A stretch of DNA of 64,000 nt from Antedon bifida (taxonomy: Eukaryota; Echinodermata; Crinoidea; Comatulida; Antedonidae). The stretch lies in the NCBI GenBank assembly GCA_963402885.1, contig OY727096.1, forward strand, positions 18,891,820-18,955,819. The letters run 5' to 3'. Within the stretch, counting starts at the first letter, position 1; each line of letters starts with the position of its first letter. Shown here in pieces: positions 1 through 12,400 of this stretch. Made by a program: the position numbers and the translations under genes. A model generated the notes under the pieces. That model was given only the letters and a program-made list of their open reading frames with translations, was not told where the DNA came from and did not search any database.

Positions 1-199
1 TTAATGATATATTATTTCAACAGTTTACAATGAGAATATTTTGTTTAATATGAACAAATTTCAGGCAGTAAAAGGGGCCTAGGTCGTCAAAAAAAACCTC
101 CCTATCGGATTCTTCAATGTAACTTTTCAGTTTATAGATACACTTAAGAGTATTTTTAATAACAGTCTTTTATGCTATTATCTATAGAGATATTCTTAC

Positions 200-3100
200 A
201 GAATTGCCCGTCATTGCTGCAATTTCTTTAAGTTTGTTGAAAACTGCCTGAATAGTCAACTTTGGGGGAGCAAACATCATCTTCTGAGTTGTACGGCTTG
301 CCTACAACAAACAAAAAACACTTTAGGTAACAAATTGCATATACAAACAAATTTCGAGAATGTTTTATTTTAATATTATTTTTTAAATTTTTTCAAAGTG
401 AAAAATTATGGGAGGAGTACTTTCAGATTTCAGAAATGTCGCCCTCTTTTAAAAATGCTTACCTCAGCAACTATACCGAGGTCACCCTTTTCTGCTACTT
501 CTGCCTTCATTTTATCAACACTTCGGCCTAAAACATACATAACAAGAGAATTAAGCATTGTTATAATTAACAGCCAAAACACAACTTTTAGTTAAACTGG
601 ACAATTACATACCTGTTGCCTGGCCAATGGCTCTCATCAGAATGGTTTCCCCCATGCCGAGTTCCAAACCCTCATACGCAGGGGCAAGCTTATTTAGACA
701 CAAGTAAACACATCTCACTAGATCGTCTGGTGTAAGTACAATGACTGAACGCAGGAAGTTACAGAGGATTTCAATGGTTTTTAAACGCTTTGTAGTTGCT
801 TCTATCTGCTCAAATGTACGGGCTAGGGCTAGGTATGGTACCCTATGGAAAAAAGAAATTAAATATTTATAAGAATTACAATAAAATACTATGATGGCTG
901 TATGCTCGATTTCATAGTTTTTAAAGATTATCATTTTTATGTTATATAATGTTTTACCACTATGTTATCCCAAGGCAATCTAACAACAGGACACTCGCCT
1001 TGCCAAGATAGAAACTCATAACAGTCCTTTGATCTTATGTCTTGCTGTGACAAATACCAACAGTACTGCATTATGTACATATTCTCTGCAGTGCACGGTT
1101 TCTGTTAGGTGTGTGGAACTGATTGTGTCGCAGCCACAGATAAACCCTTTGATCTCTTGAGCTCAGGATCTTGTTGTTAGATTGCCTTGGTTATTCCAAT
1201 ACATAGTTTTCACTTGTCATTGATTTAATTTACAATACAAATTAGGCTACAATTTAAATCCAGCTTTGAAGTATCTAGTCAATCTATAGTTGCTTTGTGG
1301 CTCTGTCATCATGATACCATTAAAACCAATACTTAAAATTTCTCTTCATCTTACTTATCATCTTTCTTCCAACATGCATCTAACACAGGGTTGTAGTTGC
1401 TCTTTCCAGGGTTGTAATTAATATCTGTAACTTTGTCATCACTGTAATGAAAATAAAAAAATTATATTAATAGTTAGTCCTTATACCGTGCCTAATAATT
1501 GTAAGCACTTTGCACAAAAAAAAAAGGAATGTTAATGTTAGGAACGAAGGGGAGGAATCATTTCCACTTACCTATTCTACCAAGAGGAATATCCTAATTT
1601 ACAGAAATCGGATTTAATGTTAGAGCACAAACTTATTTTGTTAAAAAGTGTTTCTTTGTATAATGTTTATACCATATCATTGGGGACAAAATTGAAAATT
1701 AATAAGCACATTTAAAATTAAGATTTAATTTAAATCACATTTAGATCAAGGATAAATGTCATCATTGTGTAACTAACCTTGATTTCTCTTTCACTGCAGG
1801 TGAGACAGAACTGACTTCTTTCTTTACAGGTGTATCGTCTTTACTAGTTTTTGGTTTCTTTTCTTCTGCTTCTCGTTTTGGAGTTTTTGCTGCTACAAAA
1901 ATAATATTTAACAATTATTAAAGATAAATAGCAAAACTTAAGAAATTCTTTATTGATGGGTTTAGCAAGAATTACTGCAGTAATTGTACAAATGACTTAT
2001 TTTGATAAATACACTTACAGAAAAAAGGATGACTTTTTACCCCATCCTCTTTCTTTATTTCTGGAGACTTTTTTTCATCATCATTATCATCTTCATCACT
2101 TTCTATTATTTGTTTTGTTTTTCGTTTCTTTGCTTTATTCTCTTGTGGACTTTTGTTACTTCCTTTACTTGATACTTTTTTCTCTTTCGTGTCATCACTC
2201 TCCGTCTTTACATTATCAGGTACTTTAACCATTCTTTCTTTTGTTGATGAATCTTTTTTCTTTGATTTTGTTTGACCTTTGCCCTTTGACTTCTCCTTCA
2301 TTTCATCATCTTCATCACTCTCCTTTTCTGTCTTATTCTCTTCATCTTTAATCTCAGTTTTAACCTCAGTAGATTTTTCTTTAGGTATATTTGTCTCTTC
2401 TTTTTCTGGTGAGGTAGCCTTTTCCTCATTTGATGAATCACTTGTTTGCGAAGGATTTAATGTTCGCTTTCGCATGTGTTTTCGGGCTGAAAAACAAAAC
2501 ATGAAAATTAACATCTACTAATCAAATAAAATATTAAATGGGAACTATAATACAAATATTTTAAGCAAAACTTACCTGTTCTTCTGAATGGAATTCCCCC
2601 AGGAGAAATTGTTGGTGTATTGTCTGGTGACAATTTAGGTGTTCCATTTACAGATGGGGGAGATGCCATTATATTTTTGTGTGATGGTGTTTGTGGTTCT
2701 GTTTTAAGTGTGATTTTACTATCCCCCTGGAAGAATGAGAGAGATAAAAAAAATGTTAAATTCAATATTTATTTATTTTTTATTTATTCAAAAAAAGCCT
2801 CCAGAAATGAATGAAAAACAAATAAAATGTTACTACAGAATAAATTGTCTCTTTTTAAAGTAAATTTGTCCACTTTTAGTTAAGTTTTTGAATGCATTAT
2901 TCAGATATTTTTGTATGTCAAATAATCAAATCTTTACCTCAGCATTTATTTCCATCTTTTCTTCATTATTTTCTTCTTCCTTCTTCCCTTCATTACTTTC
3001 TTCTTCCTTCTTTCTTTTATTACTTTCTTCCTCCTTTTTTCTATCACCTACTTGTTCACATTTATCCTCGTGCTTCTTTTCCTCTTCTGTTGTTTGTTTA

Positions 3101-3862
3101 CATTTGTTTTCTTCTTCATCTTCCTCGTCACTGTCTAGAATGCGACGGAACTTTTTCTTTGGTTGTTCTGAGATTGGCGATTTATTTGAAGTCGGGGATT
3201 TGTTCTTCACTTTTAGAGGTGAACGATCTCTGTACAGGAAAAAACATTCACATAACTTGTTAAAATATATATTTATACTCATCATAAAATTTATAATATA
3301 TATTGCATAATAACATTTGAGGCATTTCTGAGCTGATTCAATGTGTGAAAGGAGTCTGTATTACCTCTTTTTCTCACTCGAAGCATTCTTTGTCCCACCT
3401 CCACCAAAAAATGACCTGCAAAAATGAGTTAATAAAACAGTTATAACACCAATAGGCTACATACACGTCATACAAACACTGACTAAACTAGTCTAAGGGC
3501 CTAGAAGTAGAGACACAAAAAATGTCAATAAAATCAATGACTCAATCTCAAGAACAAAAACAATAGTGGGTTATCAAAACAACTAATTACGATACAGTAC
3601 TTGCTCACACGATAAAATAATATAGGCTAGGCCTAATCATTTTGTTTTCTCAACTCCCTCACTCAGCAGACACGTCACACAGTGTGACACCGGCCAGTTT
3701 GAGAAACAGTACGTAGGCCTCCTCCTAGAAAGTTAGGTCTAGCTAGGTAGCCTAGGATTCCAATGCTATTATTTCATATTTAGTAAACAATTGCTAACCT
3801 AATCAAGTCATCATTTATAATATTTATGACATTATAACTTACATGATAGATCTTTGAGCCAT
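200..3862 (-). CDS. LIG1: DNA ligase I, N-terminal ten exons (gene continues off the left edge)
   Basis: ATP-dependent nuclear ligase that seals Okazaki fragments and repair nicks. Coding exons on the minus strand, in order: 3862-3843, 3415-3365, 3229-2938, 2726-2576, 2486-2019, 1892-1778, 1441-1355, 842-613, 527-463, 301-200. All junctions are GT-AG and keep phase, giving 527 codons. The protein starts MAQRSIMSFF, containing the PCNA-interacting box QxxIxxFF typical of this family. About 365 disordered residues follow, rich in Lys, Glu and Ser. Then comes the start of the DNA-binding domain, including [52 protein letters not shown] and [19 protein letters not shown], which match vertebrate LIG1 in order. 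The rest of the DNA-binding domain, the nucleotidyltransferase and the OB-fold lie outside the window. The family call is very secure; short exons in the disordered region are slightly less so. Confidence 0.93.
969..1190. mobile_element. TIR element (MITE-like) in a LIG1 intron
   Basis: About 222 bp bounded by near-perfect inverted ends. The left end reads CCAAGGCAATCTAACAACA and the right end is its reverse complement. The flanks carry TTAT on both sides (965-968 and 1191-1194), which could be a target-site duplication. There is no coding capacity, so it would be a non-autonomous element. It lies between the LIG1 exons ending at 1355 and starting at 842. Confidence 0.7.
3843..3862 (-). CDS. 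LIG1: LIG1 first coding exon with start codon
   Basis: The ATG lies at 3862-3860 and the exon ends at a consensus GTAAGT donor after 20 coding bases. It encodes MAQRSI plus two bases of the next Met. Joined to the next exon (3415-3365) it completes the PCNA-interacting peptide QRSIMSFF. This is why this start was chosen over any ATG in the longer open frame at 3874-4083, which has no resemblance to the family. Confidence 0.9.
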
Positions 3863-6465
3863 GGTAATTGAATCTAGGCTAAATTAGCAACAGTAATAAA
3901 ACCTATGTTCTTGTTGAAGTCAATAATCAACAACATACAATCTAACTTTTCCCGCGGATAAAACACAAGTGGCGCGAGGAGGGCGACAGACTTTTTTAAA
4001 ATAGCCCCCTCTCTAATATTTGTTGAACAAAACTTTTTTTCTAGCAAAGGTCTTAATTTTAGAAGCCGAATAAAAGGTTGCAAGGTGTTTTCCCGAATGA
4101 GGTCGTAAAATCTAAACGGTACTACTGGGTATGACTAGCCTTCTTTTCACCAACTAGCCATCTAAGTACTGATGTAGTCTATCTGTACGGCGACTATAGA
4201 AAGGACACGAGATATGACTTACTATGACTTTTAGTCGAGATAGAAGATTGAAAAAATATTGTTATGAAGAGTTTTGTACGTGAATGTTTTATGAAATTAT
4301 GTCAACTTATAAAATAACAGTAGGGCCTAATATTTGTTAGTATAAACAGTTTTGAGTTAATTTAGATATAAGGAAGAAAAGAGATTATGAGCGACTATTC
4401 AGTGATACAATACTAAGTACCGTTGTTTGAAATTACTAATTTTAGGCGATCTTGTCAAAGTTCAAGCGCCTGCCACGTTTTGATATTCAATATTGAACTT
4501 TACATTACGGCTTAACATTATCTCTATGAATGGTAGTGACTTTTCACTGGTATTTTAATAACATACAATTGTGAATATACCGACAGTTTTCAATTTAATG
4601 AGTAACTTTTCAATTGTTCGTATAGTAACTACTGTATAACCTTAAACAACACAGAAAGAGCTAAAGTGATTTAAAGCTCAGGTATAGGCATGACTTTTAA
4701 ATATAATATTTGGTTAATTGTACATAAATCAAATTTTTGTAACAGAAATCAGGACAAAAAAACATGAATTTCCCTTAATATGGTCAAAAAACAAAATTAA
4801 TTCTTCCATAAAAACCAGGAAGACTTTTTTCAGTAGTTAGGTTGTTAACCTAATGTAATAACATGTCTGGTGACTCCCTAGCAAGTGAAAAAAGATGGTG
4901 GATATACGGTGGATAATTTTTGCTATAGCATGTAATAAAAATTTGAAGTTGAATAAAAATACCAGAAATGTAAAATTCAAGTTATATTACCTATATTTAG
5001 TCATCTGATAACCACACCGTTTATTATTCATAGCTTTTTAAAATGCCTCTCTATTTACAAAATGTGTGTACAAAAGAATAGAAATTTTACTGTGTAATTT
5101 GAACTATCCCCCCACTGATAAGAAAGTGCTTATTTTCAACAAGCTCGTGTAACACAAATAAAATCCCAAAAATTATGAAACATAGGGGAAACTATAGATC
5201 GATAATTATTGGAATGTATGCTTAATAGAAATTTTTTGCCCGCACCTGGCCTTTAATAAGTGAATGATTGAGTGATTATAGACACAGCAATGATATTGAG
5301 ATCCGAAATTTCCGCAAACACTAATTAAAATGGTCTTAATTGTCAGTCTACACTATCAAACTAGTTTGACAAAAAAAAATGACCACATCTTTTGCATTGT
5401 CACATCTAAAGTTTGATAGTGTAGATAAAGCTTTACATAGACATGCTATCTTTAGACATTCATCACTCATACACATTGTTATCAACAACTTGGGCAGATT
5501 AAGATCAACATCAATTTTATTTACATTTTTTGTTTCAAACACAATACGCACTTCTTTTAATTCGGCATAGTTGCAATATTTTGTACGTTTTTTTAAATAT
5601 TTAAAAGATTTTGTATAGCCGTATATTAATAATAATAGGTTTCGTATAAGTGTTCAAAGTGATAATATCTTATCTTGCCAAGGAAATTTGCTTTTTTTCC
5701 TCCGAAAATGTCTTTACATTGACGAATTATCGTATGTAAGTATATATATGTCTCAAATGTGTTTGCCTAATGGTCCATGTACTATAGATGACACTTATCA
5801 CACATTATATATCATTATCAAACACGTTGATCTAATGTGTACTCGATCCCGTCCTCTCGATCATACGAGAGAGGTGATGACTAATTTAACTTAATCTACT
5901 GAGTTAGGGATTTAGTTTTATATCAACCTGTGTCCCAAAAAAGAAAAGAAAGAACTAAAATATTATTATTTTTTAACATATTATGTTCGCATTTTATCAA
6001 TTCAATAAGCCTAGAGTATAATTGAGTTGCCCCGAGTGTCGTCACATGTCCTCATGTGCGCTCTAAAATTTAAAATGAATTTTTTCTCTAGGTACGCATG
6101 GTTGATTTAAATTCTTAGAGCATGAACTTGACATGAGCCAGGAAATTATATGACTCACCATATAATAATAAATTATATTCACATTTTGAGAGAAATATTG
6201 AAACGTAGACAGTCAGTACAGTAGATCAGCAGCTGCTATCGCCTCGTTGCACTGGCTATGAACGATGCAAAAGTATACAATTCTAGTATTGTTTTGCTAT
6301 GCTAGGAATTACAAAAGTGAAACTGTTTTATTTTTCTTCTGATGAATCGAGAGTAAAAGTAATTTGGTTTTAGTTCTGGGATTTACTGAACGCAGCTACC
6401 AATAAAACGAAACTTTTTATTGTTTATAAAAGTTTTTAAGGAAGTTGTACGTGATTGGTGGTAAG
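3863..6465. other. Divergent intergenic region between LIG1 and the UNC13D-type gene
   Basis: This 2.6 kb should contain both promoters and 5' untranslated regions. It is AT-rich and I see no convincing core promoter, CpG-rich block or further exon. It includes one short TIR element (5344-5434). Open frames here (for example 3874-4083, 5688-5894) are short and resemble nothing known to me. Confidence 0.6.
5344..5434. mobile_element. Short member of the TACACTATCAAACT TIR family
   Basis: The ends are inverted copies, CAGTCTACACTATCAAACT on the left and AGTTTGATAGTGTAGATAAAG on the right, separated by about 50 bp. This is the same terminal sequence as the longer copies in the UNC13D introns. 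The inner part is shortened and lacks the usual GATGTGCCC...GGGCACATC arms. Confidence 0.75.
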
Positions 6466-9400
6466 ATGAATTACACAACAATAACAATAGATTTCAATAC
6501 GGCCTACGCGCTCCGAAAAGCAGCCAGGCGGTCGGTATGCAATGTGCGAGGAAGACTTTACAAAACACGGAATCAGATCAGGTCTCGAATAAACCACCAT
6601 AAAAAAATGTTACGAAGTGGGGCTAGGAAGAGATCGACAATGATTTTGTCAATAGTAGATCCAAGGCCCGAGAAAGATATTACAGTTTTGTCATCAAATT
6701 ATAGTAATGATAGGTAAGGCTTATGTTCTTGTTATGTCGCAAAATCTTCTGAAGATTTAGGCCTAGGCTAATGTGTCATGGATCGGCTGCAGCAGCTTTT
6801 CCCCATCCGGTTTGCGGGAAGACGCATCCGGTATAGATAGGGCTAGGCCGTCTGTACAATGCGCTGTATTGGACTTTGCCCTGCTGCTGTGTCATGTTGT
6901 TATTGTAAACACACAAAATGAAAGTGCTACCTAGGGCCTATAACCTAGCTAGGCCTGAAATAAATAATTAATATATTAAATGCAATTGTATTAGTATTAT
7001 TAAAAAATAATTTAAAAAAAACATCTTTTTCATTAATAATACATTTTTCTGCCTTTTTTTAACAGGCTTGCTGTATACTTAATTAATGCCTTTCTTTTTA
7101 CAGACAGTCCCTCCACCAAGAAGCTATTTGTCTACAAAGGAATCTCTTTAATGTACCCCCACCCATGTGATTGGCCACCAATTATAAATTGCATGTGGTT
7201 TTTACAAATGACAGGCCTGATGATAATTAATTAACAATTTATTTGTAGGCAGTGCTTTCTACCCCAGGAATAACCTTGACCAAAAATTGGAATTAATTCA
7301 ACAAATAATAATTCATTTTCAACTCCAAAGGAGATATTGCAACAGGCCCTTCGCCAGGATTTTTACAGGGGTTTCTCTTTTCAACAAAAGGTCACCTTTT
7401 TTCTTACAAAAGGGCATTTTTTCTCACAAAAGGGCATTTTTTCTCACAAAATGACATTTTTTGTTCACAAAAGGGCATTTTTTCCCACATATTTATCTTC
7501 ACTTCTGGTACCGTCTCTAGTTTGAAAAGGGAACTTATGAGAAAGGAGGTTCATTCAAACCTTCAAAACTATTTATAATATATAATTATACAAAAGAAAC
7601 AAGCTGGTTCTATAGATCATCTATAGATAAATACAAGACCACTTCAAAAAAACCTTAACCAAACCACAGTATCTCTTTTTGAGTCAGTTCAATTAAACTA
7701 CTTATTAAAAAAAAGAATATTGTTCCATTGTTTTAAAATACAGTAGTGTTGCAAGGCTGACCTTCATTTTTGACACCACCTAAACTGTCTGGTTGATAAT
7801 TATTTCAAAATAGTATTTATAGACACACCCTGTTATTTATTATAAAAGTCAAATTTGTTTTTCCCCTACTGTACAGGATCAATGCTGCGGACGGAAACTT
7901 CTTTGAGACATACTCAGCATTACAGGATAAACAGGAAAATAGGAACCGACTAGATTCACATGACACACAGGTACATAACAATTACTATCCTTTAAATAAA
8001 CTAAATTAATTGTTTTATTGTCTAGTAGCATCTGCCTACACCAGGATATGATTTCAATATATTACAGACATTATTCATTGTGAAAAGTTACTATTAGTTA
8101 TAAGTAATTATATAACATACAAAGGTGTTATTTACTGTTGTCTCACCTTCATGTGGTAAATGTGGTTTTATATTAAAATATTAAGTTGCCCATTGGTGTT
8201 TAAATAGGTGTATAAAGGATTGCTACTGTGCTATGTGACTTTACTGTAAATACTACTGTAAATACTGCAGTAAATATTGAATTTACTATAATATGGTATT
8301 TACAGACTATTAAAAAATACTGTATAAAATAGGTTAAATTAGGATAAATAATTGAAATGTAAATTCAGTAAAAGATTGTAATTACTGCAGTAATGCTTTT
8401 GATTAATGCAAAAGCACTTAACACAGTACTGTACCATCAAAATATAATTTATATAATTTAATGTTTTATTTATTTATTTCCTGTTTTTTTTGTATAGGAA
8501 GATGATCATTATGAAGATGTGCATGTGTTGTCACATGATCACGATGAGGCTGATGGGAATAATAAGCTCCTTAGGTGGACCAAAAAAGAGGTAAGGTTAT
8601 TAGGGTTAAATTTAGAATATTATTATCTTCCCTAGAGTATATTCCCAGATGGAATACTACATTAAACTTGGATAATCCCAGATGGAATATGAATTATTCT
8701 GGGAAGCTGGTTAATATCAGATATCATTAATGTTCAGTCATGTGGTATTCAGTTTAATAATAATACATTAATTTCTGTCTATAGTACACTATCAAAATAT
8801 GTGACAAAAAAATGTGATGTGCCCATATATGGACTTGATGATGTCATATCACTACCATGTTTGGGCATATCATTACCATATTTGGGCACATCACACTTTT
8901 TTTCGTCGTCAAACTAGTTTGATAGTGTAGACAGAGCTTTAGACCATAGGCAAATTTGAAAGTTATTTTTAGCCAAAAGTCCCTGCAAATTCCCTGGGAT
9001 ATTCCCTATGAAATAGCCTTTTCCCTAGGATTATTAAAGTACAGTATATGTGTAATCTGGTTAACATGCAATATAAACTGATTGTACAGTATCATGTGAA
9101 TAAAATATAAATAAATAAAAGATATGGAGCATGCATCAATCGCAATATATACATGATCCCACTGCTATCCGGAACAGCTTTTTCCTTCAGATTAATAATA
9201 GCAAGCATGGATTTTTTGAAATAATATTCGGATAAAATTTCCTGTTTTTTTTATATAGGAAATACTTTAATCTTGCTATTACAGGTAGATGTGTAGAGCT
9301 AATCAACATTTTTACTGCAGCTACCACAGTAAAACTATATGTAATTTAAAAAACTGAATACTGTACATGTTTGTAAAATAATTAGCTTAAGTGTATTTTT

Positions 9401-12400
9401 TGGTCTTCCTCCTCTTTGTCTTTTTTTGTAAGACCGTGTAAAACTACTAGTAGAAAACCAATTTTAATTTTAATTAAAAAGTATTCTGGATTATATTTCG
9501 TACAAACCTCCTTGGTTTCTTGAGACCCCATTTCATTTTCTTTTTCCTTTGAAACACTGTACATATAATTTTTTTCACATGATTTAATGAAAAACATATT
9601 TGTATTATATTGTAATGTAGACTTACAGTACAAGTAACAATATTTATACTATACAGTATTTACTGTCATAATTAAAGAGGGCCCTGATATCAGTTAACCC
9701 ACTGGGCTAAACTGGAAGCGTTAACCTCTTTAAAGATGGTTGAAATAAAATAATTAATTTTTACACAAGTTAGGCTGTAATTTTCAAATACTGTTCTTGG
9801 ATAAGACCTCCAGGAAGTAAGAATGGCTGGGCTTGGCCACCGGTGAGCTACTAATGTATATAGAATAAAATGAATTAAAAATCCACTGTATGTTAAAAAA
9901 TTAGTTTTGACTACTGAAAAATGGTTCCTCACACTTTTTGTTTTGATCGACAAATTAAAGTAAAACACACTATGCTATTTGGAAAGTTAAATCTTTTTTA
10001 GATAATTTGTGTTGGTTACTTTGCTGATTTTATTTTAAAACCTTTTACTAATTACTATTATTTTTAAAAGCTAATTTTCTTATATAGTTATCGTTAATAA
10101 GAAAGAAGAGTTTTGATTCAATTTATTTCTTATATAACATTTTGTACAGTATTGTAACCTTCACCGCAAATGCCGAAGGCTACAAATAATTGAATAATTC
10201 AATACAGTAATTTGCGTAATAAATACAATGTTGAAGTTACTTTCACAATTAAACCAGCTGAGAAGCAGGAGGAATATTCCCATAGGTAAATAAAGATTCA
10301 TTTCTCTTGAAAAGAAGCAGTGAAAGTTTTTGGGTATTTCCCTAATTTATGTAGGTAACTTTACAGTTTTCCTGAACTCTGTTCTTCCATCTAAGGATAG
10401 AATATGTTGATGGGGTTTTTCAGTTTTTGGTATATATAACTTTCTTAAAGTAGATGTTGTAATGATAATGAGTTGGAAACTATTAAAAGGGTACAGTACT
10501 ATACTTTGTTAAGGAGTAATGCTATAAAGAAACAATGATGCCTGAAGAAGTGTATGAAAGCCAAATGGTAGTATAATTTTTTCAATGTAATCATTAATAT
10601 TGTATAAATTATAGACCTAGCCTTTTATTATTTTGCTTTTTAAAATTTATATTATATTAATTAATTTTGTAAATTGTGTATAATATTATGCTGTGATGTG
10701 CAATGCAATACTAAAGCCTGTTTTCCAGTCGACATTGAGTAACCAATGCATTCTGAAATCTAGTGTCTAGAAATCAGAACATTGGGTCTGTTTTGGGCCG
10801 GCCCAAGGCTGTTGTTTTATATGATGTAAATGTATGATAATAACCAGACTTCTTGTAGTCTACTGGGCTGAATGCCCACAGGCGTGGACAACAATTTTCA
10901 ATTTCCCTAAACTGTTCCTTAATGTCCGCAGCAACTGGGCTAAGATGATACTGAACATTGCAGTAATCCCTAATCTTACAAAGTGGGTCGTTCTTTAAAG
11001 TGAACACCAGCCAGATATATAGATTGGACATCAAGTTTGAGTTCGTTACAGTATCTGAGATTGAGAAATTTCTACCAGTAGAACTATATGGTCAAGGAAA
11101 ACCTTAAAAAGCTGTGACAAATTTGTGGCTATAAATAAGCTGTAAGCCCTGGCCACATGATTCAATTAACAAGTTTCTCCACTTTATGTCTATAATAATA
11201 GTTTGATTATTTTATTTTCAGAATGAAATCTTGTACAAAGTTTCACTATCAACAATTGAGAATCGTCTAGGAATGACCATTGAAGATGAAGTAGTGGCGT
11301 CAAACACCCTTTTTGATTATGTGAAAGATGTAAGTAACGCAAAACCATTGCCAAGATTAAGTGAACTCGTGCCAGGTTTTAAGAACACTGCTTAACATAT
11401 ATTGGTCCAGGTACCGTCCTTCTAAAACTAGGGTACAAATTATTAGATGTTTAATTTATATTTTTTAATAGAACATTTCAACACATTATAAATTAACCAT
11501 TTGGTCCAAGAAATTTAATATGCAAGCCAGTATGTAATTCAATATTTCAAACTTTATTTATTCATCTTTTATTTCTTATATCAACCATGTAGAAATAAAT
11601 TAAAATGTTAACATGTGATTGGTTAATCCTCACATGTTTTCATAACAGGAAACGTTTTCCTAAGCTGTGCCAATATGCTAAGCAAATCATGAGTTTTTAA
11701 TTGCTTCCACTGTTTTGATCTAGAATACGAGGTTATAATATCCAAGTACTAAATGGCAAAAAATTAGGCCCCTTTCAGTATCAGATTAGGATAACAACTT
11801 TCATATTTGTACAAAATCATATATAAATGTTTCCTTATTAAAGTGAGTTATACAAAACATTATGCACAATATACAGTACCTCTACTGTATTAAGAGGACA
11901 CAGTGGTGATCCCTTTTGTCACTGTTAAGGCATATGTTGTCCCTTGTACATTTCACAGGAAAGTGTCTCCTTAAAAGTGTCCCAGGAGCAGATCCAAGGG
12001 GGCCCCTTCGCACAGTAATCCAAAAGATAAAACATCAAATTAAGCTCAGCCCTTATTATTAATTAGTACAGTATATTAATTTATGGTACTTTTTTAGTTC
12101 TTAAAATATATAATTATTATCATACTTGAGGTAAATACAATCTTCGACATATTAATATTGGGACATTCTGCTGATAGTTAGTGCTATATTTTCGACAACA
12201 TTTAAGACCAACAATTTTATAAGTAAATCATTTTTTTTCTCATCTAGGTTTTTTCTGTTGCTGATGAAGACCATGATATGTTACTTTTAGAGAGTAGCAG
12301 CGAACAAGACGTAAGGAAACTTAATTTTTAGATAAACACAAAAAAGAATTTCTACTTCTTTTCTTTATTTTCGTTTTTCTTTTCTGAATAGATTTTAAAA

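Noticed and set aside
2888..3310. Plus-strand frames rich in Ser, Phe and Leu opposite LIG1 exon 3
   Set aside because: They are antisense shadows of the Lys/Glu-rich disordered coding region of LIG1.
3874..4083. 69-codon minus-strand frame ahead of LIG1
   Set aside because: It has no similarity to LIG1, and the ATG at 3862 gives the family-typical PCNA-binding start directly.
6425..6432. TATAAAAG as the promoter of the UNC13D-type gene
   Set aside because: It would leave only about 10 bases of 5' untranslated sequence before the ATG at 6466, and AT-rich DNA gives such matches by chance.
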